A stretch of 64,000 nucleotides of DNA from Amphibalanus amphitrite (Eukaryota; Arthropoda; Thecostraca; Balanomorpha; Balanidae). Where the stretch lies: the NCBI RefSeq assembly GCF_019059575.1, contig NW_024881967.1:434001-498000 (forward strand), given 5' to 3'. Positions 13,533 through 25,899 of the stretch are shown one piece after another (position 1 is the first letter of the stretch; each line of letters begins with the position of its first letter). A program made the translations under genes and the position numbers. The notes under the pieces were generated by a model. That model saw nothing but the letters and a program-made list of their open reading frames with translations. It was not told where the DNA came from and ran no database searches.

Positions 13533-16060
13533 AGATAAACCATTCTGGACCGATGCCTTATTGAAATAAATCCTGCATATCACTTCTTAGTTCTTTTGTC
13601 TATTTTATCAATTAACGTTGACCAGCCAATAACACAAAACGGGTATGCGTGCCACCGTTCAACGTAGCACGCATACTCGCTACGTTTATAGACCGATTCG
13701 TTCAACGTAGATATTGCACGCATCTGCTGCTCCTCTAGTTTTTTTGGGGGGCGGGGGGGGGAAGGGTCAAGCAATAGATTAGCGTTTACGGCTCGAATTA
13801 CAATGGAACACGCCGCACTTAATGCTACTGCTCTTGACATTTCGCTGTCAATCAGGCTTCATGAGTGCTCAATGCGCATCACCTTACCGGAAATTACGGA
13901 TCCTCCGTAAGAGTTAGCTGCATATTCAATTGATTTTGTATGCTGTAATTCCCTAGTGCACTGGATGATCTAACGCCCGGTTGTCCTTGCCCTACAATGT
14001 GCCACGGCGGGGCCTCTCAAATCCGGGAGTTTACCCCCCCCCCCCCTCAGCACTGGGTGGGCCCATCCATTGGTGAAAACAGCAGCATTATCCCGGCTTA
14101 CACTGGGCTTACCCATCCAGCGCGCTGCGTCGATCGGCCGAGCCGGCTAAACCCGGCTGGCTCTCCCTCACCCCCTGTGCTGAGACCTCGTTCCCACACC
14201 TCTGCAGGCAAGCCGCACCCCTCTCGTGCGCAGCGCGTCGCCCCACTGTCGGGTGAGGCTGAACCGTCGCGGCACGGCGTTTGACAAAAGCCTGTCGTTG
14301 TGAGCGCGACATGACACGTTCACGGCTCATCGCCTCAGACGCAGTGTGGCCACAGCTCGGTGGCTATTCTAGGAGCGCCGCAGGACCTACAGTTCTGCGC
14401 CAATGTAAACTAAACGCCGCTGTTCGCGCTGCAAATGCCGCACCCGCCGCCGCCGTCGCCGCCGTCTGGCTTGTCGTTACTGACGGCGGCCGCCCGTCGA
14501 ATCGAACAACAGCGCCGGGTTAGGTCCGAGGAGGTCGTATTCGACTGAGTGGTGGGCGCCGGATCGGCCGCAGCCGCGCCGCAGACGTCTTAGATGGGGT
14601 CTGTGTGAACGCCGAGCAGAGTAGCAATGAGGTGGCCGGGACGAGAGCGGCCGATTGAGGAGTGCGATGAAAGTGGACTGTGGTGTTGATATCGCCGTAT
14701 AAACGCTGGCACTTCGAATATACACGTGCTGTGACAGATAGTTATGGCATTTATGTCGAAAGCTGAAACTGAGGGTCTCGCTGGGATGCAAGGAACTGAT
14801 AAATTCTAACAGACAAGTGATGGTTTGAAGAAAGGAAATTGAAGAAAATTTGAGGACAGTTACAGACAATCGGTCAAAGGTTTTCATTCATACATGTTCC
14901 ATATATGCAAACGTAATGACAATCTTTATTTATGATGTTTTCATTGATTGGTTGTCTTTTCAACCTCACAATTATGCACGCAAGCATTGTTTTCAATGTA
15001 AATATCACTAGGCCAATATAGAAGCAAGTAACTTCATGTTTGTTGTGACGAAGTGGAAACACCCATCGATAAATTACTCACAGCACAGATATATGTGCTA
15101 GCTGTAACCCTTTCCCAATGACAAGCTGAGTAGCACTGTTACTAGCAAAACATACGATTAGGCAAGCTTACAAGCTTTAGTGCCTGTGGTTGTCAAATGA
15201 CAAATTTATAGCGCGTAACTTCGAAATGAAAACAGCTAGCGCAACAACGTGCAAAGCACAGAAGATTTATATGTAATCCTTGATCAGATGTGACGCGTCT
15301 CTCAAACCGCTGACTGTTAAAGGGATATTTTGCATTTTGTTCCTTTCTTCGTGATTGCCTATTCACATGCTGTTCACACTAACACCTCTTAACACCTATA
15401 ATCCCAACCTTTATTCTTTTTCTACTTTTCGAAAAACTCTTAAATAAAACTAAAAGAAACGCTTTTATCTTACAGCGATTATCTTCCAGTGCTTTTCTTA
15501 AATTCACCTAAAAGTACTGCCTGCATAGTCAACTGAAAGATCAATAGGAGCCGCCATTGCAAAACTGCCATTGATGCAAACTTATATTACATGCAATATT
15601 CCGTGGAAAAAGATGAAGGGTCTTGGTCCAGCTCAGATTACTGATGTTCCGTGCTGACGTAGGTGTCCGTGAATGTTGCTGTAAATAAACGTTCATCGCT
15701 CCCCCATGTCGCATCGTGCCACTTGGATCTGTTTTGATGATCGGTTAACAGGTCATCGTGAGATATTTGGTGCAAAACGATTAATCGACTTTCGTCAAGG
15801 AGGCAGACTATCGTCTGATGGGTCGCCAATCACCCATGCCTATATTTCGGCAACCTTTTGTTTACTTTGTTTTATTTTTGGAATGATGATACCGATGTGG
15901 TAGTTGGTTATTTTTATGCATTTCTGACTAAACTACCGTCGGGTGCATTTTTCTCGCTTTCCAAAAATTGAATCGATCTTTATCTTGACAAATTTGTTCC
16001 CATAGAACCGATATGCTAAGTGATTGGAGGAAACCCCATTTTTATATCGCTTGCCAGTCT

Positions 16061-16064
<4 letters not shown>
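12498..16064. other. Non-coding region upstream of the receptor gene
   Basis: No gene is supported. It holds a (GA)n run near 13501-13528, a G-rich run near 13745-13762, a C run near 14034-14046, and a CpG-rich block at about 14100-14680. The 14.1-14.7 kb block could hold a 5' untranslated exon or promoter of the receptor, since the exon at 16374 starts with a splice acceptor, but no donor could be assigned with confidence. Confidence 0.4.
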
Positions 16065-16127
<63 letters not shown>

Positions 16128-16133
16128 TCTCCC
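16065..16133 (+). repeat. (CT)n microsatellite
   Basis: About 65 bp of almost uninterrupted CT dinucleotides, with CCCT interruptions at both ends. It lies about 240 bp upstream of the splice acceptor of the receptor's first coding exon. Ser-Leu repeat frames across it are artefacts. Confidence 0.95.
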
Positions 16134-16373
16134 TCACTCCTTCCGTCCCCCCTGCGGTTTTCTTATGCATACGTGCGGTTGTGCGGTTCACAGGTGTTAT
16201 GTCAGAGGTGGGACGGTATACCCTGGGGTCATTGGGGAGTTATTGTCGCTCACCCTGCCCCTCCACGACATGGATGCGACTGTGTAGCGCCATGACAAGC
16301 AAGAGGCCGGCCCTCGACCGCGGGTGAACACGGTACGATCTGTTTATGACCGCGCTCCGTTCTTCTCCTGCAG

Positions 16374-16460
16374 TCGTCGCCGATCGGGCTGCTGTGACGT
16401 TATCCGTGGAAGTTTCTCACGCGAGCTTCGCACGCCACAATGGATCTCTACAACAACTCG
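16374..16460 (+). CDS. Dh31-R: Receptor exon 1 (acceptor at 16373, coding from 16440): MDLYNNS
   Basis: A pyrimidine-rich acceptor (TTCTTCTCCTGCAG) ends at 16373, so 16374-16439 would be 5' untranslated and a further upstream exon must exist. ATG at 16440 has context CACAATGG, is the first ATG after an in-frame TGA at 16395, and opens seven codons, MDLYNNS, ending in phase 0 at a consensus donor GTGAGT (16461). The next receptor exon also needs phase 0. N5-N6-S7 is a possible N-glycosylation site. No hydrophobic signal peptide is present, which is unusual for this family. A different upstream exon supplying a signal peptide is the main alternative. Confidence 0.5.
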
Positions 16461-16869
16461 GTGAGTGCTCCCGAGGAATGCTTGGCTTCGGATTAGTGCA
16501 TGAATTAACGACACTGCTGACATTGAGATGATATTTTTGGAAGATGCTGTTCAAACCAATGGTTGGTCTGTTGAACACTTGAAATGTTGTCATACCGAAA
16601 TATCTAAAACAATTGTAAAGCGCTGTAAAGCAAGACTGGAATAGCAGTCGATACCTAACTACATGCTACGAGCGTAGAATCAACTTTTAAACCTATTGCC
16701 TCAAATGTTTTTAACAGTTGAGTTCTTAATTTCAAAGGAAACACTAACCAGAGCTTAGTCTCTTAGCACATAGCCATTTCATGTAGTTGCGTCGACGTGT
16801 GGCTACCCAAAGACAATAGCCAGATAAAGGCATGCATGACACGTAGGACATTTTTATAAAACTGCAATA
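16461..16869 (+). other. Receptor intron 1, start
   Basis: Intron 1 runs from 16461 to 30445. This first part is ordinary AT-rich non-coding sequence with nothing recognised. Confidence 0.5.
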
Positions 16870-16871
16870 TA

Positions 16872-18256
16872 CCGGGAGTTCCTAAATAAACAGTCGTATT
16901 TAAAAGCTGTATATTATCAGCATGGAAGGCATGACAAAAACGAATCACTTTCTAACATACACAATAGTCGATGCCATTTCACGTGATACCATCTTCTTTT
17001 TGCTGTCTTTTCATTTGCGGCCACAGAGGACGTGTTCCAGATGAGCCCCCTCTCGCTCCACACACAGCTCTGCGCGTCGCCGAGCGGACTCCACCGCAGC
17101 CTGGCAGATCTCCGGCCGCACTCGGCGCACCGCGGACGACACGGCCCACTTGAGGTCATCTGTGGTTCTGGGGTTGCTTTTGTAGACCTGTGACTTCAGG
17201 TGACCCCAGAGAAAGAAGTCAAGTGGGGTCAGATCCGGAGAGTGCGGGGGCCAGATCCGCACCTCTCTGCGGGAGATAACCCGCGAACCGAATCGGTTCC
17301 GCAGCCATTCTCGAGTCGCAACGGCCGTGTGCGCCGAGGCTCCGTCTTGTTGGAACCATTGTTGGTCCATCAGCTGCCTGTCTCCACCCAGCCGCCTGTT
17401 CAGCGCAGTCCAGAACTTGGCTAGGACTTGCCGGTAGCGCTGAGCGTTGACGGTGACAGACTCCCCAGCGTCGTTCTGAAACCAGAAAGGTCCGATTATG
17501 CCACTGCTGCTCATTGCACACCAGGCTGTGCACTTCACACTGTGCAGAGGGGCTTCCGCGACCAAATCGGGTGGCTCCGTCGACCAGAATCGAAAATTCT
17601 GGGAGTTCACGCGGCCATCCATATGAAAATGGGCCTCGTCGCTGAACCAGATTCGGTGAAGGAACTCATTGTCCTGCTCGCAATTTCTCAAAAACCAGCC
17701 GCTGTAAAGAAGCCGTGACTGTTTGTCGACTTTCGACAGTGCTTGGTGAACGGAGATCTTATACGGGAACAGCTGAACGTCGTTTCTGGCCAAACGGTGA
17801 GCGGTGGTTTTGCTACAGCCCAGTTCCTGGCCCAGCCGTCTGAGCGACTTTTGTGGGCTCTTCTGGAGGACTTCTCGTGCCTTTTGGGCGTTTAGAGGCG
17901 TCCTCTTGGTTCTTTTTCGGCCACATTTACCCTTTTTTACGTTCTCCACACTACCTCTTGCCAAAAACTTCTCAACTATACTTAAAATGACGGTTCTTGA
18001 TGGCACTTGGGTCCTTTTTAAGTGTCGGCGTAGCTTACGTTGTGTTGCAACGATTGACTTTGTCTCAAAATAGAAATGTACTATTTTTGTTTTTATGTCA
18101 GTACTATACGGCTGCATGATAGAAAGTGATTGATTTTGGTATGAAATAAAATGGCATTGCACGTGCTATCATCACGTGCAATTTGATTGTTGTGATTTTG
18201 TTAGTTGACGCCACTAGAGGCAAAAATAATTCGACTGTTTATTTAGGAACTCCCGG
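16872..18256 (-). mobile_element. Intact mariner-like transposon (DD41D group)
   Basis: Perfect 25-bp terminal inverted repeats lie at 16872-16896 and 18232-18256, starting CCGGGAGTTCCTAAATAAAC. Both ends are flanked by TA (16870-16871 and 18257-18258), the usual Tc1/mariner target duplication. The 1385-bp element contains one unbroken transposase gene on the minus strand. It sits antisense inside intron 1 of the receptor. Perfect ends plus an open transposase point to a recent insertion. No other copy was seen in the window. Confidence 0.93.
17011..18162 (-). CDS. Mariner-like transposase, DD41D type
   Basis: An open frame of 383 residues without internal stop. N-terminal helix-turn-helix-like segments lie at about residues 16-75 and 102-136, with a basic GRKRTKR stretch at 81-87 between them that may serve as nuclear localisation or AT-hook. 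The catalytic triad is visible: D175 in WFSDEAHF, D273 in FQQDGASAHT and D315 in SPDLTPLDFF, with 41 residues between the last two. That spacing marks the DD41D branch and not the classic DD34D mariners. A second ATG at residue 16 (18117) may be the true start, since the family pattern begins near there. It would cut and paste the element at TA dinucleotides in the nucleus. All key residues are intact, so activity is possible but unproven. Confidence 0.93.
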   Translation of the reverse strand: MQCHFISYQNQSLSIMQPYSTDIKTKIVHFYFETKSIVATQRKLRRHLKRTQVPSRTVILSIVEKFLARGSVENVKKGKCGRKRTKRTPLNAQKAREVLQKSPQKSLRRLGQELGCSKTTAHRLARNDVQLFPYKISVHQALSKVDKQSRLLYSGWFLRNCEQDNEFLHRIWFSDEAHFHMDGRVNSQNFRFWSTEPPDLVAEAPLHSVKCTAWCAMSSSGIIGPFWFQNDAGESVTVNAQRYRQVLAKFWTALNRRLGGDRQLMDQQWFQQDGASAHTAVATREWLRNRFGSRVISRREVRIWPPHSPDLTPLDFFLWGHLKSQVYKSNPRTTDDLKWAVSSAVRRVRPEICQAAVESARRRAELCVEREGAHLEHVLCGRK

Positions 18257-18258
18257 TA

Positions 18259-18789
18259 CCATATTGTCCTCCATGAGGGTTTCGATGTGGCTTCTTGGCT
18301 TTCGACCAGAGAAAGCATCAATTTGACGGAAAGGTCGGCCACTGCAGGCGCCGACTAGTATCACCTCTTCTTCATTCGGTGGAAGATCCTTCACCGAAAG
18401 TAAAAAGGTCAAAGACTGGGTGCAGCTGTTTCTAGCAGTCTTGGAATCGAATAATGTTTTGACCGAGCTCTAATTGGGTGCCTTTGTCATTTGATTGTTG
18501 ATCTGTTGTACAGCTGCCCCTGCTAAATTGTCATCTATGTTTAGAGTGCTACAAAGCCAGAGTTTATTTGTTGGCGACGAAAATGCAATGCGTAGATGGC
18601 AATATCGTGGGATGTGGGTTGCAGGTTTTTCATGTGCTTTGAATTGAAAAAGCTTGGGGTGATTTGACAAAAATGACGTTAAGTGGGCAGGACTTTGTTT
18701 TCCATTCGTATTCTCAGTTTAGCCAACGACGCTTTGTCTTTTTACCCCTATCTTGTTCACTGTATACTATTATGTATAATATAGGTACC
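18259..18789 (+). other. Receptor intron 1, between mobile elements
   Basis: Non-coding sequence with no recognised feature. Confidence 0.5.
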
Positions 18790-19707
18790 TTAACCATCGC
18801 CCGCACATGGGGGGGGGGGGGTGGTTGCCACCCCTCCAGGTAGTCTTTCTGCTCTGCACTCAACATTTTTAGAGCTAGGAGGCTGATTTTTCGTATAGCT
18901 GCTTCTCTATCCTTTCTTGATGTCCACTGAAAATTCCAAGTTTCTGTGGTTTTTGGTTTCGGAGATATGACCTTGTTTTTCAGGTCATGTCATGACCCAA
19001 ATGGCCAATTCTCAACATCTTGCGTTGGCTATGGGCCTTGTGAGCTTTTGACACCTTGATTTCGGCCTTTTTTGCCAGTCTTACCTCCCACCTATCATGG
19101 AACATGTTGTTCGACGATGTAGAGATGTCAAGGTCAAGGTCAAGGTCAAGGTCAACCTAGGTCATCTAAGGTAATTGCGTTTTAGGCAAGTGGAATTTAC
19201 TTTTTGTGAAGTTTTTTTGACTGAATTTTTGGTAAAAGCTTCTCAGATCATGATTTCATGTCATATGGACACATAAACAATCGGTGCACACATCAGTATA
19301 CACACAGACACAAACAGACATACAAACACATATAATTGACCTTGACCTAACTTGACCTGAAATGACCTCAGCGGCAAAAACCTGTTCGGGTAGTGTGACA
19401 AAGAGGTTCTAGCTGGCTTGGCACCAGAAAACGGCATCGTCATCGGTATATGATAAGCAGCGCACTTGATATCCAACGGTGACCCAAAACAGCAACATTT
19501 TTTTGTTTGACCTGACCTGGAAGTTCAATGACTGACCTGAGAAGGTAAAATTGGGTATCATTGGATATGTCTCTTCCCAAAGAATCTTTTTGGTCTTTAC
19601 CGCTAAGCTCTATCTCCAACAGGAACGAAATGGCGCGGGGGGGGGGGGTGGCAACCCCCTCATGTGCGTTCTAGGATGGGAAAATGGCATGTGCGGGCGA
19701 GGGTTAA
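18790..19707. mobile_element. Non-autonomous TTAA-flanked (piggyBac-like) element, copy 1
   Basis: The left end reads TTAACCATCGCCCGCACATG and is followed by a 12-13 base G run. The right end is the inverted form, a G run followed by CATGTGCGGGCGAGGGTTAA. TTAA as target site and CC(C/A)T starts are the signature of piggyBac-type ends. No transposase is encoded in about 0.9 kb. The interior is rich in AGGTCA/TGACCT words, including four overlapping TCAAGGTCA. The right part, with the word CCGCTAAGCTCTA, is shared with the copies at 59070 and 37.7-38.3 kb, which makes this a dispersed family. Confidence 0.7.
19128..19154 (+). promoter_or_regulatory. Four overlapping TCAAGGTCA nuclear-receptor half-sites
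   Basis: The hexamer AAGGTC is repeated in tandem so that TCAAGGTCA occurs four times at 6-bp steps, with another AGGTCA just downstream near 19158. TCAAGGTCA is the known monomer site of FTZ-F1/NR5A and ERR-type nuclear receptors. The array is inside the piggyBac-like element, so it may be repeat structure rather than a regulatory site. Confidence 0.45.
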
Positions 19708-22700
19708 CATCCCAAACCTCTTTAAGTGCTGAGAATTGCGGAAAACGTACTCTTCTATTATGGAATAAAAACGCGACCAGCGCATGCCTTCGCTAAGCCT
19801 TTGCGCGCCATTCCTGCAAGAAGTAATTTCACGCGAGTGGACACCAAACCCCTCGGCTGGCCATCTGAGATCAGGGCGGCGGCTCTCTGCGCTGCACTGG
19901 GTAATGTCTGAGGTTATGTCGCGTCTATTTAACGTCGACCTGCATCTGTCGCTGCACGGCCGGCCGGGCGGTAACTCGAACGGTGGACTCCGATCCCCAT
20001 CAGTCGGCTAGACCATGCGGATCAAGGCTGATACGCCGCCGGCCCGCTCCCACGACACTGTCCATCACCGACAATCGCCCATAGCGACCACCAAATTGCC
20101 GGCCAGTTGCAGTTAGTGAGCTGTTAAAGCGGAGCGGCAGACCGGACAATCGGGCAGTGATCTGACTCCCGCGCCGCGGCGCCGCGTCCCTCTGACCGGC
20201 CACCGCGCCGGCGAGGGTGACCGGTCAGCCGGTGATAAATATTCACTGGCTAGCGACTGTCCGCCAGCGATGCCACTGATCTGGCATCGTGTGTCTCTTG
20301 GCTGACGAGCGACGCAAGCGACTGGAAAATTAACTAGTCACGTGAACGTGAACGTGAATGATCCATTGGCCCCAGAAAGAACAACACATGAGGCAGACAG
20401 CCGTGACTGTTTTTTTTTCTTTGAGTGGTTGCTGGTAGCTGAATATGTCATTTTCTACTCATTTTCAATCTCCTTTTTGTTCATCTTTTGGGACTGGAGC
20501 TACGAAGCATAACACATGCCGTTTACCGTGAAGTGTTTTTGATGTAACTTATCCTCGTTGCCACATTTACCACTCTTTTAGTTCCCATTCATTCTACATT
20601 CATCAATTGCCATGCTGTTGATTTTTCTCACTCCCTCACTCTCTTGTTTTTTTTTTTTGCCTGTGTAATGATAAGGTATCTATCCGTCTATGTCTGCCGC
20701 CTTCGTTTTTCATCCGTTGCAAATGCGATGCTGTATTTGTTTCTTACGGGTGATCAGGTGAAGAACACTCGAAGCTTAATGCTCGGTTCGGTCTAGCAGC
20801 CTTTCTACATCACTTTTACGCACTCGGTTTCGCTGTGTGCTCTCAGCCTTGCAGTGCGTAAAATGTGCGAGGCGCCGATGGCGTCCGTGCCTCCGTGGGT
20901 TATAGTTCTGCTATAGCTGCGTGGTGCGAAACCAAATCCAAACTGCTCATAAAATGATCATTGGGCACGTCAGGGTAGGCTAGGTGCGGCAAAGCATCAT
21001 TATCATTTTACGGTCCCCTAACATTTATGGCACGTTCATGCTATGCATTCCACGTGATGTATGCAACATTATTAAGACATGACTCCACAGAGCGGCACTT
21101 ACGCTCTAGTAAAGACATAACAATTCAATTACCTGCTAGGTGAGGGATTCTGACATTTACACATCTCGGCTGCTTTATCTCGCTCACGCTGCACGGGACG
21201 AGCGTGTGTGAAAGCGCCCTTCTCGGACACGGTTTTTATGAGTCGTCGGCCATTTTTTCGACCCTAAACTGTTGGCGAGGTCGGCATCGTGACCTGGACG
21301 ACCGATAAGCCTCCATCAGTGTGCCCTAAAGACCGGCCCCGGCGGCCATTTGGCAGAGGTGGCCGGCGGCTCTGGCCGCGTGGGGAGCCGCGCCTCCGTC
21401 CGCCGCCGGCGTCCATCACCGCCGACCGGCCGGCGGCACGTCACGTGTCCCGTGGCGGGGGCGGGGGCGGGGGCGGCACGCTGCCGCCGCCCAGCCTCCG
21501 TCGGCGCTGTTGTCCCCATCTGTCGCTGAACTGAGCCACCACCTCCGCGGCGCCGCTGGCCCATTTTCTCCGCGGCAGCCGCCTGCGGGCGAGGGGTATG
21601 CTGTGCCGCAGTACACGCCGGCGGACGGGCCAGCCTACCCGCCATGGGCCGGGGCGGAGCCCGCCGCTCGCGATGAGGGACCGCTCGCTGTCGGTCGACT
21701 GTCGCGTGGGTCTCGTCTTTTCCGGGGATCCTGACAGGCCACCAGTGAGATGAATATTTATGGCAGCAGCTTCCAGCAGACACAGCTAGGGAACGATGGC
21801 TCAAAATTAGATTTCCAGTGGTGTTTCTTGCAACACTAACCATGATGGACCTGTACAATGTGTCATATTTATGCAAGACGACATAATTGAATTCAAGCTT
21901 TCATGAAAATTTTTTGAAAGTGAATTCGCAGAGACAGAGAAGGTCAGGCCTGTCATTTATATATTTTAGGAGCTGAGACACATTCTTCACTTCCGCAAAT
22001 TTATGGGCTTTTATATTTGGGATTTGATTTACCGAGTCATTCTGTCGCCACGGCAGCCTTGAATAATGTATGGCCCTGGCGCTGTCCACAGTGGGCCGCC
22101 GAACAGCAGTTCAAGGGGTAGTCGACCGACACAATCCATCCGTTTCCAGGGAGATGTATAAAAACAACGCCGGAGAATTGGTTTTGAAAACTTGTGTTTA
22201 CATCGTTTAAATTTTTCATCATCTTGTTGAAGTATTTTAAAATGAAAAGCTAAATGCTGCACAATAAACACATTTTTCATGAAGCCATTTCGTTTGAGCG
22301 AAACGGCGTAAGAGTTGATTAGCAGCCTCGGATGGGCGGTCTCAATTCCTTATTTGCTATGCTTTCAAGTTACATTACCTAGTTACATTAGTTATGCCAA
22401 TACTTTTGGTGAAAATATTTCATTTTCATTCCTCATTTATTCCCCAAGAGTTTTTTTAATGTTAACAATGTATCTAAGCACCCTAAATGACCGAAAGAAG
22501 AACTTCATAATTGTTGCAATGCTGGCTCGCATATGCACATACCTAAAGCTCTGAGCCATTTAAAGTTTTCTGAACGGGGAGATGTGTCGATTTGTTCGTA
22601 AAGATGACTATTGACTGGCTAGGGTTCTATGAAGGTATTAGTCATCACTCATAAACCACAAAAGCTGCTGTAAACACTGGCAAATATTTACTGCCACAAA

Positions 22701-25700
22701 CAGACCAGAAAACTGCTCGTGTTGACATGTTACGAAACAACTGCCCTTCTTTTCATGTTTGGACTGTTGGCATGACACACACCAAGTTCGACCCACACCA
22801 GCGTTCCAGCGCTGAGTTCCAGCGCGGAATGTCGTCACGCACCAGTTCCGTGCTCTGGCGATATTGCTCGCTCCTCCTCAGATCTCGCTGGCAGTGACAG
22901 ACGGCACCAGACGCGTGTCTCTCCTCCGTTCCAGTCGCGCAGATGAGGACTCGGCGCACCGCCGCGGGCCCCGCCGCGTGTCTGTCGGTCCTCAGGACCG
23001 TGTGCGCTCTCCCGAGGCGCGGTACTCCCCGTTTCCAATGACCCGGCGTCGGCACTCACCGAACGGCGCGGGGCGCGCGTCAATATTGCCGGTTTTCAGA
23101 ACTCGTCGAATGCGTGAGCGATATTGGCTGGGCGCGGCTCGGTGCCAGGCCGTTTCAGCGCCTCGCTGACGTGTGTTTGTGTGAGCGTGAGTCGCGGAGC
23201 GGTGCGCGCACTCTCCCCGTCTCGGCGGTGAAATACACTCAGTCGCGACGGGCCAGCTTTCCAGACCGCCGCGAGGCGCCTAGGTCACAGAGGCGATTTG
23301 TTAAGAAAACACTCTCAGAGCAGTAAACCAGCGAGCACTACATTTACTTTGCCGTAGATTATTTCTAGAAGTGGGCCAGATGTTTGCTTGCCTTACCACA
23401 AGGCGCAAGGCATGCGGCACCGCGCCGACATTGCAGAACTCCGGCAGCGCTTGCCCTTTTCGCAGCCTTTCCAATAATGCCGGTGATAATAGTTTGGACG
23501 TTCTCTCGCCGCACTTTCCCAACTCAATCCTCAGGAGAAGCTCCAAACGGGGGCGGGGAGGTGCCGTGTGTCTAAAGTATTCAGCACTTTGCTCCCTCGA
23601 GGTCCGGCCACATACACTGACATCAGCTCCACGCCGGTTCCGCGACCGGCTTTGCTCCGGTTCCGCGCCGGTTCCGCGCCGGTTACCCGCCTTTCTGGGT
23701 GGCCGCTGGGTCAGGCTGATGGCGTGCTATCAGCGGCTTTCATGGTGCCCTCAGCAGCCCCCGGACACTCTCAGACGCATCTGCGGGTGTCTCCCACGGC
23801 CGGCTGAGCGGCGTCGGGCCGTTGGATAGCCCTGTTGGTGTTGGCTGTCCTTTCGACCCGCCGCGGCTAGCCGTAGTGACGAGTGTGGCGGCTGACGGGG
23901 GTGTGACTGCTGACGGGCTGTGACGGACGGGCCCAGGTGGTGCCGCGGCGGCGATCACGCCCCCCCCCCCCCACCCCCGGCACTTCCGCTGAATGAGCGA
24001 TCCACGCGCCGAGTTTTGAGACCACTTCGTACCGTTTGTTGTTCCCGTCAGTCGGTCACTTACTTGCGGTGTTAGTTTAAAATAACGACGAGCTCGGAAA
24101 GAGCACTGTTGTGATGGAATACGGGCAAACATATACATTACTTATTTGTCGTAAAATTGGAGACGATGATAGTGAATATGATCAGGTTTATTTGCCTATT
24201 CAGTCAGCGGAGTACCCATAGACTTCCCGTATAGAGAAGACTGTCGCCCCATAGTCTATCGATTCGTCTGTTAGTGGCACTTTATGTGTCGTATTTATGC
24301 CGTTTCCCTAAAGTGGCCTTATCGAGGATAATTGGATGGAGCTGCATATCAGTTCAGCGCCTCGATATTATACTTTCTTTGTGAATTAAATGCCATTTTG
24401 TCCAACATTTAATTGGATATTTTTTTTTCTTCTAAAAAGTGTTGTATTTGTGGCAAGAATAACGTCCATTTTTATTATTTGAATCAAACAATTTAAATAG
24501 CTTTTCACTGGCGAATAGAAAACACGAGTCTATCTTATGCCCTTGGAGTTGTTTGTAGTATATGTGAATGGCGCGGCATAACAGTCAATTGCTCCACAAG
24601 TTGCCGTCGCAGTCGGAACGTCACACTGTAGAAGATGCCTTACTCGTATATCGCTGTTTTGTGGGCAGTCAGAAAATAAAATCCGAGGATAAAAAATAAG
24701 GGTCGGAGATTTATTCGTTGCAGAGATCGATAAACTCATATTCAACCATTCTATTTGCATATTTTGCGTTTAAGTGTGGTGTCATCTGTACCGACATGAC
24801 TGAATATTTCACAAATGGAGTTACTCACTGGGTACCATAGACCATTGAGAAAAATGTGCATCGCTCAAATTTCCTCCATGGTAACCTGACTAACTCATTA
24901 TTCGATTGCGCTCAAGTTTGGTCAGGAAATGGCTATTTCTATTTCGGCTGCCCCAAAGACTGTGTGTTGACAGCTATATGGATTTACAGCCCGTTGGTTA
25001 TCCACACATTGGTTTGCTTTCAGCGTGAAATAGATACACATTTTGATTTATGGCTTCATTGTGTGCGACCTCACGACTACACATGCACCGTAAAAGAACG
25101 GCCACCTAAACGTCCAGTTCGCGGCCACCTAGGTGTCCCTCTTTCAGGTGCAGTTGCCAGGGACAAACAACTGCATTGATCGAACCTTTGATTTAGTGAC
25201 GCTACCAGAAAGCCAAACATTCTTGTGGACCGCCTAGATTCTATGCGAACATCAAAAGCTATACTTGTTACATGTTACATCAAGCTAGTTTGCTGTTTCT
25301 TGTGAACTGCAGCATAATATCAATGTGACAACAGTTTTAAGTTCTGTGAACGGTTACTCGCCTGTATGTTTGATATCAACTTCTGACTACCCTATCATAA
25401 ATGGCGGGCAGTTGCGGAAAAAAATAACTGAAATGATACTGCGTAAGAAGGTTTAACTACATAAGCTATGTGCGTTAACATATAGAGGCTCAGCATACGA
25501 GTATAATTAAATAACTATATAACCGCAACACCCTTAGGACAGTTGACATGGTACCTTCTTTTAGCTTTTCATGTGTTTCGCACTTTTCGGCTTCTTTCTT
25601 CTGTAAAATTATATTTAGACTATCGATTGACATCATATAGCACGAATAATTAGAAGTAGCATTAGAATTCTATTCGTTTTCTGACACCGCACTGATGACT

Positions 25701-25852
25701 GATCTATGAGGGCATGCATAATTGCATATTGCATGACGAAAAAACATGTAGAATATACACAATGGGAAAGAAATTGCTCATCATCAAACAAAAAAAAAAA
25801 AAAAAAAAACACTCGAGCGTACATACATTCCCACGTGCCCCCTCTGCGTGCC
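19708..25852 (+). other. Receptor intron 1, long non-coding stretch
   Basis: No exon or RNA gene is supported. CpG-rich blocks lie at about 19900-20240, 21290-21740 and 22790-23990. They yield long overlapping open frames on both strands, for example on the minus strand at 21316-21876, with Arg/Pro/Ala-rich composition that I take as compositional. Direct GGTTCCGCGCC units occur near 23640-23690, and a long C run near 23958. A minus-strand donor-like GTGAGT follows a CpG-rich segment near 23060 and could mark an untranslated first exon, without further support. Confidence 0.4.
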
Positions 25853-25899
25853 GCGTGACCGCGTGACCGCGTGACCGCGTGACCGCGTGCCGCGTGACC
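25791..25899 (+). repeat. Poly-A run followed by (GCGTGACC)n tandem repeat
   Basis: About 20 adenines at 25791-25809 are followed at about 25853-25899 by five or so copies of the 8-bp unit GCGTGACC. The poly-A could be the tail of an old retroposed sequence on the plus strand, but no recognisable body precedes it. Confidence 0.7.

Noticed and set aside
17200..17718. Plus-strand frames across the transposase
   Set aside because: Antisense shadows of the mariner transposase.
21316..21876. 186-codon minus-strand open frame
   Set aside because: Arg/Pro/Ala-rich, in a CpG-rich block open in several frames on both strands; no conserved motif.
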